A stretch of 16,917 nt of DNA, taken from positions 1 through 16,917 of the forward strand of contig CAJZIB010000009.1 in assembly GCA_916049555.1 (NCBI GenBank), written 5' to 3'. Under the pieces are notes generated by a model. The model saw only the letters and a list, made by a program, of their open reading frames with translations, did no database searches and was not told the DNA's origin. This document shows, piece after piece, positions 7,558-14,309 of the stretch (position 1 is the stretch's first letter; each line of letters opens with the position of its first letter). The position numbers and the translations under genes are program-made. Origin of the DNA: an uncultured Candidatus Saccharibacteria bacterium. GTDB taxonomy: Bacteria > Patescibacteriota > Saccharimonadia > Saccharimonadales > Saccharimonadaceae.

Positions 7558-8364
7558 CTATACTTTGGTGTCGCCGACACTATAACGTCTCATCCTATTC
7601 TCATTGACTCGCTTACCATTTTCAAAATGAAAGTCGATCGCTTCGACCACTTTGTCACCAGACAGAAATACCCTCTTATCTTCATCACTCAAGGCAACAA
7701 AATATGGACGCCTCCCAATCATCTTTCCATCCTTGTAGTCATAGACTGTATTGCTAAAATCTAGTAAGCAATTTTTACCATCTATGCTTACGAGATTATA
7801 TGCATGTTCTTCAGCAACTCCTCTGGATTTACACGAGCCAAAAACAACCTGCGAATCGTAGCCACACACCTTCAAAAGGTTTTGTGCTATAACTGCTCTT
7901 TCCGAGCACTGGGCTACGCCTTGTTTTTTAAAAGCACTTATAGGTGTCTCCCTTGCCACAGACATCTGATCCTCGCCACTGTCGAACCATTCCGATTGTC
8001 GCATCTCGGGATGCTCATCGTAAAACGCATCGGCATTCTGCTCCATCCACTCATCCAGCACTTGACTTCTTCGGTCCACATTATCCTTTGGTAAGCCAAA
8101 GTAGTAGTCTAGCATAGGCATAATTTGTTGGAGTAGGTTGGCATCATTGGGTAAGTTTTGTCTTTTTATTCCCATTGCAAAATCATACAAATAGTCGTTA
8201 TCGTAGATATGGTAACTTACATCCCCGAGCGAACTTCCATTTATAGTGGTTTTCGAAGTGATAAAATCTCCATAATGCGTAACCGAAAAAGCTGTTTTCC
8301 CAAACAACCCCGGTCTAGCTCCTAGTTCTTTCACATCCTTGCTCTCGGAGGATAATTTTTCCAC
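7558..8364 (-). CDS. Transglutaminase-like cysteine protease-fold protein, probably 3' part of an interrupted gene
   Basis: The 268 residues counted from a GTG at 8362-8364 contain what looks like a papain/transglutaminase-type triad: C153 in GVAQCSERA, H187 in EEHAYNLV and D202 in LLDFSNT. The spacing and flanking pattern (helix with Cys, then strand with His, then strand with Asp) fit the transglutaminase-like superfamily, whose members can be proteases, amidases or crosslinking enzymes. No signal peptide or membrane segment is seen. Crucially, the same frame stays open upstream from 8364 to 8472 (36 codons, including FIEKINECHSYGEI) up to a single TAA at 8473-8475. Beyond that stop, the 102-residue ORF continues in the same frame. 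The GTG start is weak (AGG four bases before it). The gene is therefore either a nonsense-broken 407-residue protein or two separate products. Confidence 0.65.
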   Translation of the reverse strand: MEKLSSESKDVKELGARPGLFGKTAFSVTHYGDFITSKTTINGSSLGDVSYHIYDNDYLYDFAMGIKRQNLPNDANLLQQIMPMLDYYFGLPKDNVDRRSQVLDEWMEQNADAFYDEHPEMRQSEWFDSGEDQMSVARETPISAFKKQGVAQCSERAVIAQNLLKVCGYDSQVVFGSCKSRGVAEEHAYNLVSIDGKNCLLDFSNTVYDYKDGKMIGRRPYFVALSDEDKRVFLSGDKVVEAIDFHFENGKRVNENRMRRYSVGDTKV

Positions 8365-8472
8365 TATCCTGTCGACAGTTTGCTTTATTTCTCCGTAGCT
8401 ATGGCACTCGTTTATTTTTTCAATAAACTTGCTTTCGTGATAGTTTTCGCCTTGCTCGGCTGAATCGTCACC

Positions 8473-8781
8473 TTATGATTCCATCTTGTTTACCATAGCT
8501 GCAACATCATCCCAAGTAGTTTTTCGAGTGGCTTCAGCTGATAGGGATGTCCGCTCCGAGGCGCTATTAATTGCTTGATCTAAAGTGGCGAGAAGTTTAT
8601 CTGCCTCCGCTTCTATCTGTTTTAAGTCTTTGTGGGGCTCATCTTGTAAAAACATCTTCTGACGCATTTGACGCATTTCTTCAAGTTTGCTCCATCCATC
8701 CTCTACAGGAGAATTATCCACCCCTTGTAAACTATCTGCCGTTTTACGTCCGACATTAGTAAGAGAATCTATTCTACGCAT
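8473..8781 (-). CDS. Hypothetical 102-residue protein, likely N-terminal part of the interrupted transglutaminase-like gene
   Basis: The product begins MRRIDSLTNVGRK and is hydrophilic, with predicted helical stretches (KLEEMRQMRQKMFL, then EAEADKLLATLDQAI). It has no membrane segment, zinc site or known family. Its ATG at 8779-8781 is preceded, 6 bases away, by the extended -10 TGTTATAAT on the minus strand, so the start is well supported and the mRNA should be leaderless. It ends in TAA (8473-8475), after which the same frame remains open for 304 further codons into the transglutaminase-like domain. I infer it is the natural N-terminus of that protein, cut off by a point mutation. A free-standing small protein is the alternative. 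Confidence 0.6.
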   Translation of the reverse strand: MRRIDSLTNVGRKTADSLQGVDNSPVEDGWSKLEEMRQMRQKMFLQDEPHKDLKQIEAEADKLLATLDQAINSASERTSLSAEATRKTTWDDVAAMVNKMES

Positions 8782-8787
8782 GTTTTA

Positions 8788-8796
8788 ATTATAACA
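8788..8796 (-). promoter_or_regulatory. Extended -10 element for the minus-strand transglutaminase-like gene (leaderless)
   Basis: On the minus strand TGTTATAAT ends 6 bases before the ATG at 8781. It is a perfect extended -10, so the promoter of the interrupted gene looks intact even though its coding frame is not. Confidence 0.65.
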
Positions 8797-8912
8797 AAAA
8801 AGTACCACTTTTTAATACCCCAACTCCATTTCTTCCATAGTGCTTCGTCATCATCAAGGCTAACGGATGAAATTTCGCTCTCTACTGGTGGAGTGTCAAA
8901 AAAGGGACATTA

Positions 8913-9050
8913 TTCGAAGATTGATAGGCTTTTGAATGGTCGGTTTTAGTGGTGGCGTTCATAGCCACGATAACCGTGTTTAATCCACCATTTCGCATAC
9001 TTTTACTGGAGGCCAGTTGCCTCCACTACTATCTTGTTAAAGTCAGTAAA
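8913..9050 (-). pseudogene. Decayed IS110-type transposase fragment
   Basis: The minus strand reads FTDFNKIVVEATG, then a TAA (9003-9005), then KYAKWWIKHGYRGYE, a second TAA (8946-8948) and NRPFKSLSIFE. The pattern '(V)vEaTG....a..L.khGy.v...n' is the hallmark of the IS110/IS1111 transposase N-terminal DEDD domain. Only about 46 codons remain, with two in-frame stops, so it is a dead fragment. Together with the recombinase remnant it marks the stretch as a site of past mobile-element traffic. This fragment fills most of the gap of about 317 bases between the flanking divergent genes. The rest (8797-8912) shows nothing I can name. Confidence 0.5.
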
Positions 9051-9086
9051 ACCAGAAAGTCACTTATAAAAAAACATTTCTCATAC

Positions 9087-9092
9087 TACAAT
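9087..9092 (+). promoter_or_regulatory. -10 element for the EEP-family gene (leaderless)
   Basis: TACAAT ends 6 bases before the ATG at 9099; no Shine-Dalgarno site is present. It decides the start in favour of 9099 over an in-frame start at 8949. Confidence 0.5.
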
Positions 9093-9098
9093 AAGTTT

Positions 9099-9854
9099 AT
9101 GGATAATATTAAGATTCTACAACTCAACGTGTGGGGCGGACGTATTAAAGATGGCCTTACTAATTTTATAAAAGAAGGAAATTACGACCTCATTTGTTTA
9201 CAAGAAGCCGTCTGGGACCGTAATCACACCAAAACCCTAGAGTATTTTATGGATACCGTTGATAAAATCAAAGAGGAAGCCAACTTCAAATACGACACTC
9301 GTAGTAGTCAATTTGGTATTTCAATTTTAAATAACATTATTCACTACGAAAGCGGCAATGCTATTCTTAGTAAAATTCCTTTTAAGCACTCTGAAGAAAA
9401 AATTCTGCATGGTGAGTACCGCTTTGCTACAAACCTAGATCAATACGAGCATGCTGTAAAACATAATCTTTATACCGCACAAAAAGTTATTCTAGAAAAT
9501 GGTCTCACAGTAATTAATTATCATGGTTACTGGCTCAAAGACCCGCTTGGAGACGAAACTTCAGTCTTATGCATGCGCTCCGTCGCCGACATGATTAGCT
9601 CAGACAAAAACCCCGTTGTTCTCTGTGGTGATCTTAACGTTATTCCTGAAGCAAAAGCAATGCGTGAGCTCGATTTTCTTCGCGACCTCACAGCTATTCA
9701 TAACATTCCCACCACGCTGCGCAATATTCGCTTCACCAAAGACGTTCCTTGTGACCATATTTTAATTAGCGATAATATAAACTATCAAGATTTTGAAGTC
9801 ATCGATGCACCTATCTCTGACCACTGTGCATTAACAGTTAAAATTAATTTCTAA
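9099..9854 (+). CDS. Endonuclease/exonuclease/phosphatase (EEP) family protein
   Basis: The 251-residue product has the full EEP metal-dependent phosphohydrolase set: N10 in LQLNVWGG, E36 in LICLQEA, H142 in NYHGYW, D178 and N180 in CGDLNVIPEA, D219 in PCDHILIS, and the terminal D241-H242 in ISDHCAL. The fold is shared by DNase I, exonuclease III, sphingomyelinases and inositol phosphatases. The 'QLNVWGG' opening resembles the non-ExoIII branch, so the substrate could be nucleic acid or a phosphodiester lipid. No signal peptide is visible if translation starts at 9099. The frame is open to 8949, but those 50 residues overlap the decayed transposase and lack EEP similarity. It converges on the CDF gene with 5 bases between stops. 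Confidence 0.88.
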   Translation: MDNIKILQLNVWGGRIKDGLTNFIKEGNYDLICLQEAVWDRNHTKTLEYFMDTVDKIKEEANFKYDTRSSQFGISILNNIIHYESGNAILSKIPFKHSEEKILHGEYRFATNLDQYEHAVKHNLYTAQKVILENGLTVINYHGYWLKDPLGDETSVLCMRSVADMISSDKNPVVLCGDLNVIPEAKAMRELDFLRDLTAIHNIPTTLRNIRFTKDVPCDHILISDNINYQDFEVIDAPISDHCALTVKINF

Positions 9855-9859
9855 ATCTA

Positions 9860-11008
9860 TTATTCCTCAGTAAAATCCGCATCCATCACTGCCTGCAATT
9901 GATAATCAGGGAATACTTTTTGAATCTCAGCTACAGCTTTTTTAAATGAAGCCAGTCTATTCTCTGCATCAAAGCTCACCACAAGATCAAAACGCATTTG
10001 CTTCTCCGCCTCAAGCAAATAAAAACCATGTACCTGTCGGATATATTCCTGTTTTAGTGCAACCTCCTTTAGTTTTTGTTGCATCTTGATCACATGTTCG
10101 TCTTTTGTGTTTACGGAATAAACACCAATCGCCGTCAAAAGCACCCTATGCTCTTTTACTACTTTCACCGAAATCTCGCGCAATAACTGATCAAGCTCCA
10201 CCACGCTCAAAGTATCAGGCACCTCAATATGTAAAGACCCATTCCAACGATTTGGACCATAGTTATTTAAAATTAAATCGTAAACCCCCAGCACATTTTT
10301 AAAACCCATTACGGTTTTTTTGATAGTCCTCGCCAACTCAAGGTCATTTTGTTCACCCAATAGTTGCGATATTGTCCCCTTTAGCATTTCAATACCTGAC
10401 TTGATAATAATTAGAGCAATCACTGCACCAAGATATGCTTCAAGCGCCAAATTAAATACCATAAATATTACGGCCGCTACAAGAGTTGAGAAGGAAATCA
10501 CGGCATCGAGGGTGGCATCAGCTCCAGAATTAACTAAAGAATCTGATTTCACTTTTTCTCCTACCTTCTTTACATATACACCTAAGACAATTTTTACCAC
10601 TACGGCTACCGCAATAATTATTAATGATGTCGGATTATAGTCCGGGGTCTCCGGTTTAATAACTTGTTTAACCGACTCGATTAATGACGTTGTACCAGCA
10701 TACAGAATAATCACCGCGATCATCATTGCGCTTAAGTATTCAATTCTCCCATGACCAAAAGGATGCTTCTTATCTGGCGCCTTTCCAGCCAATTTTGTAC
10801 CAACAATCGTAATTATTGAACTTCCGGCATCAGAGATATTATTCACCGCATCGAGAACAATAGCAATCGAATTAGAAAGTAGTCCAATGCCAGCCTTGAA
10901 CGCCGCCAAAAAAACGTTTGTAATGATTCCAATCACACTGGTTTTAATAACGATTTTTTCTCTTTCGTTATTTTTATTTAACTCTCTTAGTTCACTTAAA
11001 TTCGACAT
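9860..11008 (-). CDS. Cation diffusion facilitator (CDF) transporter, Mn/Fe-type site predicted
   Basis: CDF proteins export divalent metal ions from the cytoplasm in exchange for protons, as dimers with six helices per subunit. This 382-residue protein has helix 1 at about residues 22-45, then the helix-2 site NNISD (N56, D60), the conserved loop HPFGHGRIEYL, and the helix-5 site DATLD (D164, D168). Zn-type members such as YiiP have Asp-Asp and His-Asp at these places. An N-D/D-D set resembles the Mn-CDF group, so manganese (or iron) is the inferred substrate. After the helices, about 165 residues form a long cytoplasmic tail that may hold two ferredoxin-like domains. The ATG is preceded by AAGGA, and an extended -10 lies about 40 bases upstream. 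Confidence 0.92.
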   Translation of the reverse strand: MSNLSELRELNKNNEREKIVIKTSVIGIITNVFLAAFKAGIGLLSNSIAIVLDAVNNISDAGSSIITIVGTKLAGKAPDKKHPFGHGRIEYLSAMMIAVIILYAGTTSLIESVKQVIKPETPDYNPTSLIIIAVAVVVKIVLGVYVKKVGEKVKSDSLVNSGADATLDAVISFSTLVAAVIFMVFNLALEAYLGAVIALIIIKSGIEMLKGTISQLLGEQNDLELARTIKKTVMGFKNVLGVYDLILNNYGPNRWNGSLHIEVPDTLSVVELDQLLREISVKVVKEHRVLLTAIGVYSVNTKDEHVIKMQQKLKEVALKQEYIRQVHGFYLLEAEKQMRFDLVVSFDAENRLASFKKAVAEIQKVFPDYQLQAVMDADFTEE

Positions 11009-11046
11009 TTTATCCTTGTAACTTCAAAATCAATAATAATCTTTCC

Positions 11047-11055
11047 ATTTTACCA
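11047..11055 (-). promoter_or_regulatory. Extended -10 element for the CDF gene
   Basis: On the minus strand TGGTAAAAT gives a leader of about 30 bases that contains AAGGA just before the start codon. This is a conventional leadered promoter, divergent from the prfB promoter. Confidence 0.5.
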
Positions 11056-11102
11056 TATCAAAAAAGTCAAAAACTATAGGGTTATCCAGAGACTCTTTTC
11101 TT

Positions 11103-11111
11103 TGCTATAAT
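11103..11111 (+). promoter_or_regulatory. Extended -10 element for prfB (leaderless)
   Basis: TGCTATAAT is a perfect extended -10 ending 6 bases before the ATG at 11118, with no Shine-Dalgarno site. An 8/9 match to the DnaA box (TTATCCAGA, 11082-11090) lies just upstream. Confidence 0.65.
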
Positions 11112-11117
11112 TACAAC

Positions 11118-12203
11118 ATGAATGATCTCGAAAAACGACTTTCCATCCTCAAGTCAGACCTTACCACTACCTGGCAGAAGCTTCAAATTACGCAAAAAAT
11201 CGAAAAACTCGAAGATCTTGAACGCCAAATCTCTGAACCAGAGCTCTGGCAAAATCCTAAAAATGCCAAAAAAGTAAATACTAGTTTTAGCCGCCTCAAG
11301 TCTGAAGTCGAACCTTGGCAGATGCTAGAAATGCAAACCTCTGATCTCCAGGAAATTCTCGAACTTCAAGAACCAGATTTAATTTCAGAGATCAACGATC
11401 AGCTCACCTCAATGGAACAGACTCTTGCTGGCCTAAAAAAAGCTCTTCGTTTCACTAATCAGTATGACGAAAAAAATGCCATTATTCGAATTACCGCCGG
11501 GGTTGGTGGCACCGAAGCCATGGACTGGGCTGGCATGCTTGAGCGTATGTATTTGCGTTTTTTTGAAAAAAATAATTACTCCGTGGAGCTCATCGAACGA
11601 ACCGCTGGGGAAGAAGCCGGCATAAAAACCGCCGTTTATGAAGTTTACGGAAATTACCCTTATGGCAATCTTAAATCCGAACATGGCGTACATCGTCTCG
11701 TCCGACTTTCACCATTTAATGCCGATAATTTACGCCAAACCTCTTTCTCGCTTGTTGAAATTCTCCCGATCCTCGATAGTGAAGACGATTTAAAAATCGA
11801 TGAAAAAGATCTCCGTATTGATACCTACCATGCTGGTGGCCACGGCGGTCAATCCGTTAATACTACTAACTCAGCCATCCGCATTACTCATCTTCCGACT
11901 AATACGGTTGTTGCAATCCAGAATGAAAGATCCCAACTACAAAATCGTGAAAAGGCGATGGAAATTTTACGCGGAAAATTAATCCAGATGCAACAAGAAC
12001 AGCAGGCGGAATCAATTAATCAACTTCGTGCCGGCGAATCTGCAAAGTGGGGTCAGCAAATCCGAAATTACGTACTCCAACCATACAAACTTGTCAAAGA
12101 TACTCGCACTAAATACGAAGAGACCGACGCCGACGCCGTCCTTAATGGTAAAATTGACGGTTTTATTGACGCCTATCTTGAATCACAAATCGGTGAAAAC
12201 TAA
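11118..12203 (+). CDS. prfB: Peptide chain release factor 2 (RF2)
   Basis: RF2 ends translation at UGA and UAA. The 361-residue product has the SPF tripeptide (198-200, in VRLSPFNADN) that recognises UGA/UAA, and the catalytic GGQ loop (243-245, in HAGGHGGQSVN). The N-terminal helical domain is complete. The gene is read in one frame from the ATG. The in-frame UGA near codon 25, used for autoregulatory +1 frameshifting in many RF2 genes, is absent, so that feedback loop is missing here. RF2 also argues against a UGA-to-glycine recoded lineage such as Gracilibacteria, where RF2 is lost. It lies 52 bases upstream of ftsE, which has its own promoter. Confidence 0.97.
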   Translation: MNDLEKRLSILKSDLTTTWQKLQITQKIEKLEDLERQISEPELWQNPKNAKKVNTSFSRLKSEVEPWQMLEMQTSDLQEILELQEPDLISEINDQLTSMEQTLAGLKKALRFTNQYDEKNAIIRITAGVGGTEAMDWAGMLERMYLRFFEKNNYSVELIERTAGEEAGIKTAVYEVYGNYPYGNLKSEHGVHRLVRLSPFNADNLRQTSFSLVEILPILDSEDDLKIDEKDLRIDTYHAGGHGGQSVNTTNSAIRITHLPTNTVVAIQNERSQLQNREKAMEILRGKLIQMQQEQQAESINQLRAGESAKWGQQIRNYVLQPYKLVKDTRTKYEETDADAVLNGKIDGFIDAYLESQIGEN

Positions 12204-12240
12204 TTTATAAAATTCTAAGCTTTTACTCACAATGTGTTTA

Positions 12241-12249
12241 TGTTAAAAT
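12241..12249 (+). promoter_or_regulatory. Extended -10 element for ftsE (leaderless)
   Basis: TGTTAAAAT ends 6 bases before the ATG at 12256. A -35-like TTTACT (12222-12227) sits 16 bases upstream of the hexamer. No Shine-Dalgarno site is present. Confidence 0.6.
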
Positions 12250-12255
12250 ATTGGT

Positions 12256-13128
12256 ATGATATTGTTCGACCATGTCACCAAACATTATCACGGCGACAGC
12301 CGGCCTGCCCTTGATAATATTTCCATGCATATTGCAGCCAACGAATTTGTTTTTCTCGTCGGAAAATCTGGTGCAGGCAAGTCGACACTTCTCAAAATGA
12401 TCACCAAAGAAGAAACTCCCGATTCCGGTAAAATCGTAATTGGCGGTATTGATCTTGATTATGTTAAGAAAAAGCATATCCCAAACTACAGACGACGCAT
12501 CGGTGTGGTTTTTCAGGACTATAAATTACTCCCAACCCGCACGGTTTACGAAAACGTTGCCTTTGCTCTAGAAATTGCCGGGATGAGCAATCACGAAATC
12601 GAAAATACGGTTCCAAAAGTTCTCGACCTAGTTGGGCTATCCAATAAAGCCTACCGTTTTCCAGATAATCTTTCAGGTGGTGAGAGGCAACGCGTCTCAA
12701 TCGCACGTTCCGTAGCACGACAGCCAAAAATTCTCATTGCCGACGAGCCAACTGGTAATCTTGATGTCTTGACTTCAAAGGAAATTATCGATTTACTACA
12801 GAAAATTAATGATTACGGTACAACAGTTTTAGTCACTACTCACGACGCCAGTATCGTGAATCTCCTCAAGAAACGTGTTATTACCATGAAAGATGGCAAG
12901 ATTGTTTCCGACCAAAAAGAACATGGCATTTATCGTCTCGATGGCAATAATGATGGTATCTATAGATTACCTCACCCAGGCTATATGCGCGCCACGTCAT
13001 ACTTATCACCTGAAGAAAACCCGCTAGCTCACAAAAAATCAGTTATCGAAGTTAATATTAATCAAAACGAAAATGATAATGAATTAGCTGAACACAAAAC
13101 GCCAAAGCGTAGACGCTTAATTCAATAG
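12256..13128 (+). CDS. ftsE: Cell division ABC ATPase FtsE with C-terminal extension
   Basis: FtsE is the cytoplasmic ATPase of the FtsEX complex, which drives wall hydrolases at the septum and does not transport a solute. Visible motifs are Walker A GKSGAGKST (36-44), the Q-loop Q87 in VVFQDYKLLP, the signature LSGGERQ (139-145), Walker B ILIADEP (159-165) and the switch histidine H196 in TTHD. Usual FtsE proteins end near residue 225-230. Here about 65 further residues follow, with a near-repeat GIYRLDGNNDGIYRL, an acidic/Asn stretch (NINQNENDNE) and a basic end (KRRRLIQ). The leaderless promoter supports the start. ftsX follows 13 bases after the stop. Confidence 0.95.
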   Translation: MILFDHVTKHYHGDSRPALDNISMHIAANEFVFLVGKSGAGKSTLLKMITKEETPDSGKIVIGGIDLDYVKKKHIPNYRRRIGVVFQDYKLLPTRTVYENVAFALEIAGMSNHEIENTVPKVLDLVGLSNKAYRFPDNLSGGERQRVSIARSVARQPKILIADEPTGNLDVLTSKEIIDLLQKINDYGTTVLVTTHDASIVNLLKKRVITMKDGKIVSDQKEHGIYRLDGNNDGIYRLPHPGYMRATSYLSPEENPLAHKKSVIEVNINQNENDNELAEHKTPKRRRLIQ

Positions 13129-13132
13129 GAGA
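13127..13132 (+). promoter_or_regulatory. Shine-Dalgarno site of ftsX overlapping the ftsE stop
   Basis: AGGAGA overlaps the ftsE TAG (13126-13128) and lies 9 bases before the ftsX ATG at 13142. It shows that internal operon genes here do use Shine-Dalgarno initiation. Confidence 0.7.
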
Positions 13133-13141
13133 CAGAGAATC

Positions 13142-14161
13142 ATGAAACAAAAAAGCAAAAATACCACAATCGATCGTCTAAAAACCATGTCAAAAAACAG
13201 TCGCGGTAACCTTATGCGCAATAATTTGCGTATTTTAAAATACGGCGTCATCGGCTATGGTCGCAATATCTGGCTCTCCATTACCTCAACATTTGTCATG
13301 ACCCTAACCTTGATTCTCCTTTTTGTTACCGTAATTGCTAGTATTATTCTTTCATCAACCGCTGATCGAATGCGCGATAAAATCGATATCACTATTTTCT
13401 TTAAGCCTGGCACCGAAACTTCTGTACTCCAGGAAATGGCTAATATTATTAAGAAAGACACCAATGTTAAGTCTGCAGAATATTCCACTTCCGAACAGGA
13501 ATACGCAAAATTTACAGAAGAGACTAAAAAGGCCGGCGACGTTGCACTCCTTGCTACGCTAAACGATGATGACATGAAGGAGTTGATGCTAAAATCCATG
13601 CAATCTACACTTCGCGTAAAAGTTTATAACGCCGACAGACTCGACAATATTAAAGATATTGTAAATACCGATACTACCTTCCGCGACAATATCGATCCTA
13701 AAAAAGAGCCGACTTATAATACCAATGACACCGCCATTGAAACCATTGCCTCTTGGGCTAATATTGCAAAAACAGGAGGTTTTGCGCTCTCCGGCATCTT
13801 CCTCATTATCTCAATTCTCGTCATTTTCAATACCATCCGCATGGCGATCTACTCTCGTAGTGAAGAGATTTATATGGAAAAACTAGTCGGTGCCGACAAC
13901 CATTTTGTGCGCGGCCCATTTCTTGTTGAAGCAATGATTTCAGGAATACTCGCCGGTATTTTCTCCACAATTTTAGGATTCATCCTCTTTGGCTTTGCCG
14001 CACCAAAGCTCGCTTCTTACGACATCGACGTGAGTGAAATTAGTAGATATATTTATTCTCCAAGCATGGGCTTAATTGCGCTCGCGCTTATCGGGCTCGG
14101 TCTTATTATTGCCTTCGCCTCATCGCGCCTTGCCGTCTCCAAATATTTGAAACGTGTTTAA
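13142..14161 (+). CDS. ftsX: Cell division protein FtsX
   Basis: FtsX is the membrane partner of FtsE; its extracytoplasmic domain binds and activates a peptidoglycan hydrolase. The 339-residue protein has the expected four helices: TM1 at about 43-71, TM2 at 212-233, TM3 at 262-286 and TM4 at 308-327. The external domain is at about 72-205. The cytoplasmic loop after TM2 carries SRSEEIYMEKLVGA, the conserved FtsX/MacB-type coupling segment. The first 40 residues are a basic cytoplasmic tail. The ATG at 13142 has an AGGAGA site. Later ATGs (codons 16 and 25) are possible but lack this site. It is an operon with ftsE. Confidence 0.94.
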   Translation: MKQKSKNTTIDRLKTMSKNSRGNLMRNNLRILKYGVIGYGRNIWLSITSTFVMTLTLILLFVTVIASIILSSTADRMRDKIDITIFFKPGTETSVLQEMANIIKKDTNVKSAEYSTSEQEYAKFTEETKKAGDVALLATLNDDDMKELMLKSMQSTLRVKVYNADRLDNIKDIVNTDTTFRDNIDPKKEPTYNTNDTAIETIASWANIAKTGGFALSGIFLIISILVIFNTIRMAIYSRSEEIYMEKLVGADNHFVRGPFLVEAMISGILAGIFSTILGFILFGFAAPKLASYDIDVSEISRYIYSPSMGLIALALIGLGLIIAFASSRLAVSKYLKRV

Positions 14162-14241
14162 CTAGTTCACTGCAAAAAAGTCAAAGAATCAACACACAAA
14201 TATTCTTTGTACCAGCAAAATCAACTCACCTTTCAAATAAT

Positions 14242-14270
14242 TTGACTCTATGTACTTCTTATGCTAAAAT
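14242..14270 (+). promoter_or_regulatory. Full sigma-70-type promoter of the CHAP hydrolase gene
   Basis: TTGACT (-35, 14242-14247), a 17-base spacer and an extended -10 TGCTAAAAT (14262-14270) make the most complete promoter in the window. The predicted start at about 14277 gives a leader of about 33 bases carrying AAAGGAGGT (14295-14303), 6 bases from the ATG. Confidence 0.75.
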
Positions 14271-14279
14271 TTATCCACA
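14271..14279 (+). promoter_or_regulatory. Perfect DnaA-box 9-mer at the transcription start of the CHAP gene
   Basis: TTATCCACA equals the strong DnaA-box consensus and abuts the -10, covering the expected transcription start. DnaA binding there could block initiation. About 0.13 chance matches would be expected in a window this size on both strands, so it may still be coincidence. Confidence 0.4.
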
Positions 14280-14309
14280 AAAGCTAACATTCCGAAAGGA
14301 GGTTACAAT

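Noticed and set aside
7486..8094. Plus-strand ORFs of 92 and 96 residues opposite the transglutaminase-like gene
   Set aside because: They are antisense shadows; the minus strand shows a catalytic triad and an intact promoter, while the plus ORFs show no domain or start signal.
8894..8909. TGTC...GACA short inverted repeat next to the IS110-like fragment, possible element end
   Set aside because: The arms are only four bases long and no partner copy was found on the other side of the stretch.
8952..9025. Hairpins GTGGC/GCCAC (8952-8968) and TGGAGGC/GCCTCCA (9007-9025) as a terminator or structured RNA
   Set aside because: Neither is followed by a T-run, and the second falls inside the IS110-like VEATG codons, which explains it.
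8949..9098. N-terminal extension of the EEP protein by 50 residues
   Set aside because: The stretch coincides with the decayed minus-strand transposase and shows no signal peptide or EEP similarity; the TACAAT at 9087 supports the start at 9099.
8782..9098. Second copy of the tRNA-Gln 3' end (attachment-site repeat) at the right edge of the accessory stretch
   Set aside because: No match to the T-arm/acceptor sequence of the tRNA was found by eye.
11118..11220. Programmed +1 frameshift site expected in prfB
   Set aside because: No in-frame UGA or internal Shine-Dalgarno slip site is present near codon 25; the frame is continuous.
14182..14209. CAAAGAAT/ATTCTTTG stem as a terminator after ftsX
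   Set aside because: The stem is AT-rich with a 12-base loop and no T-run follows.
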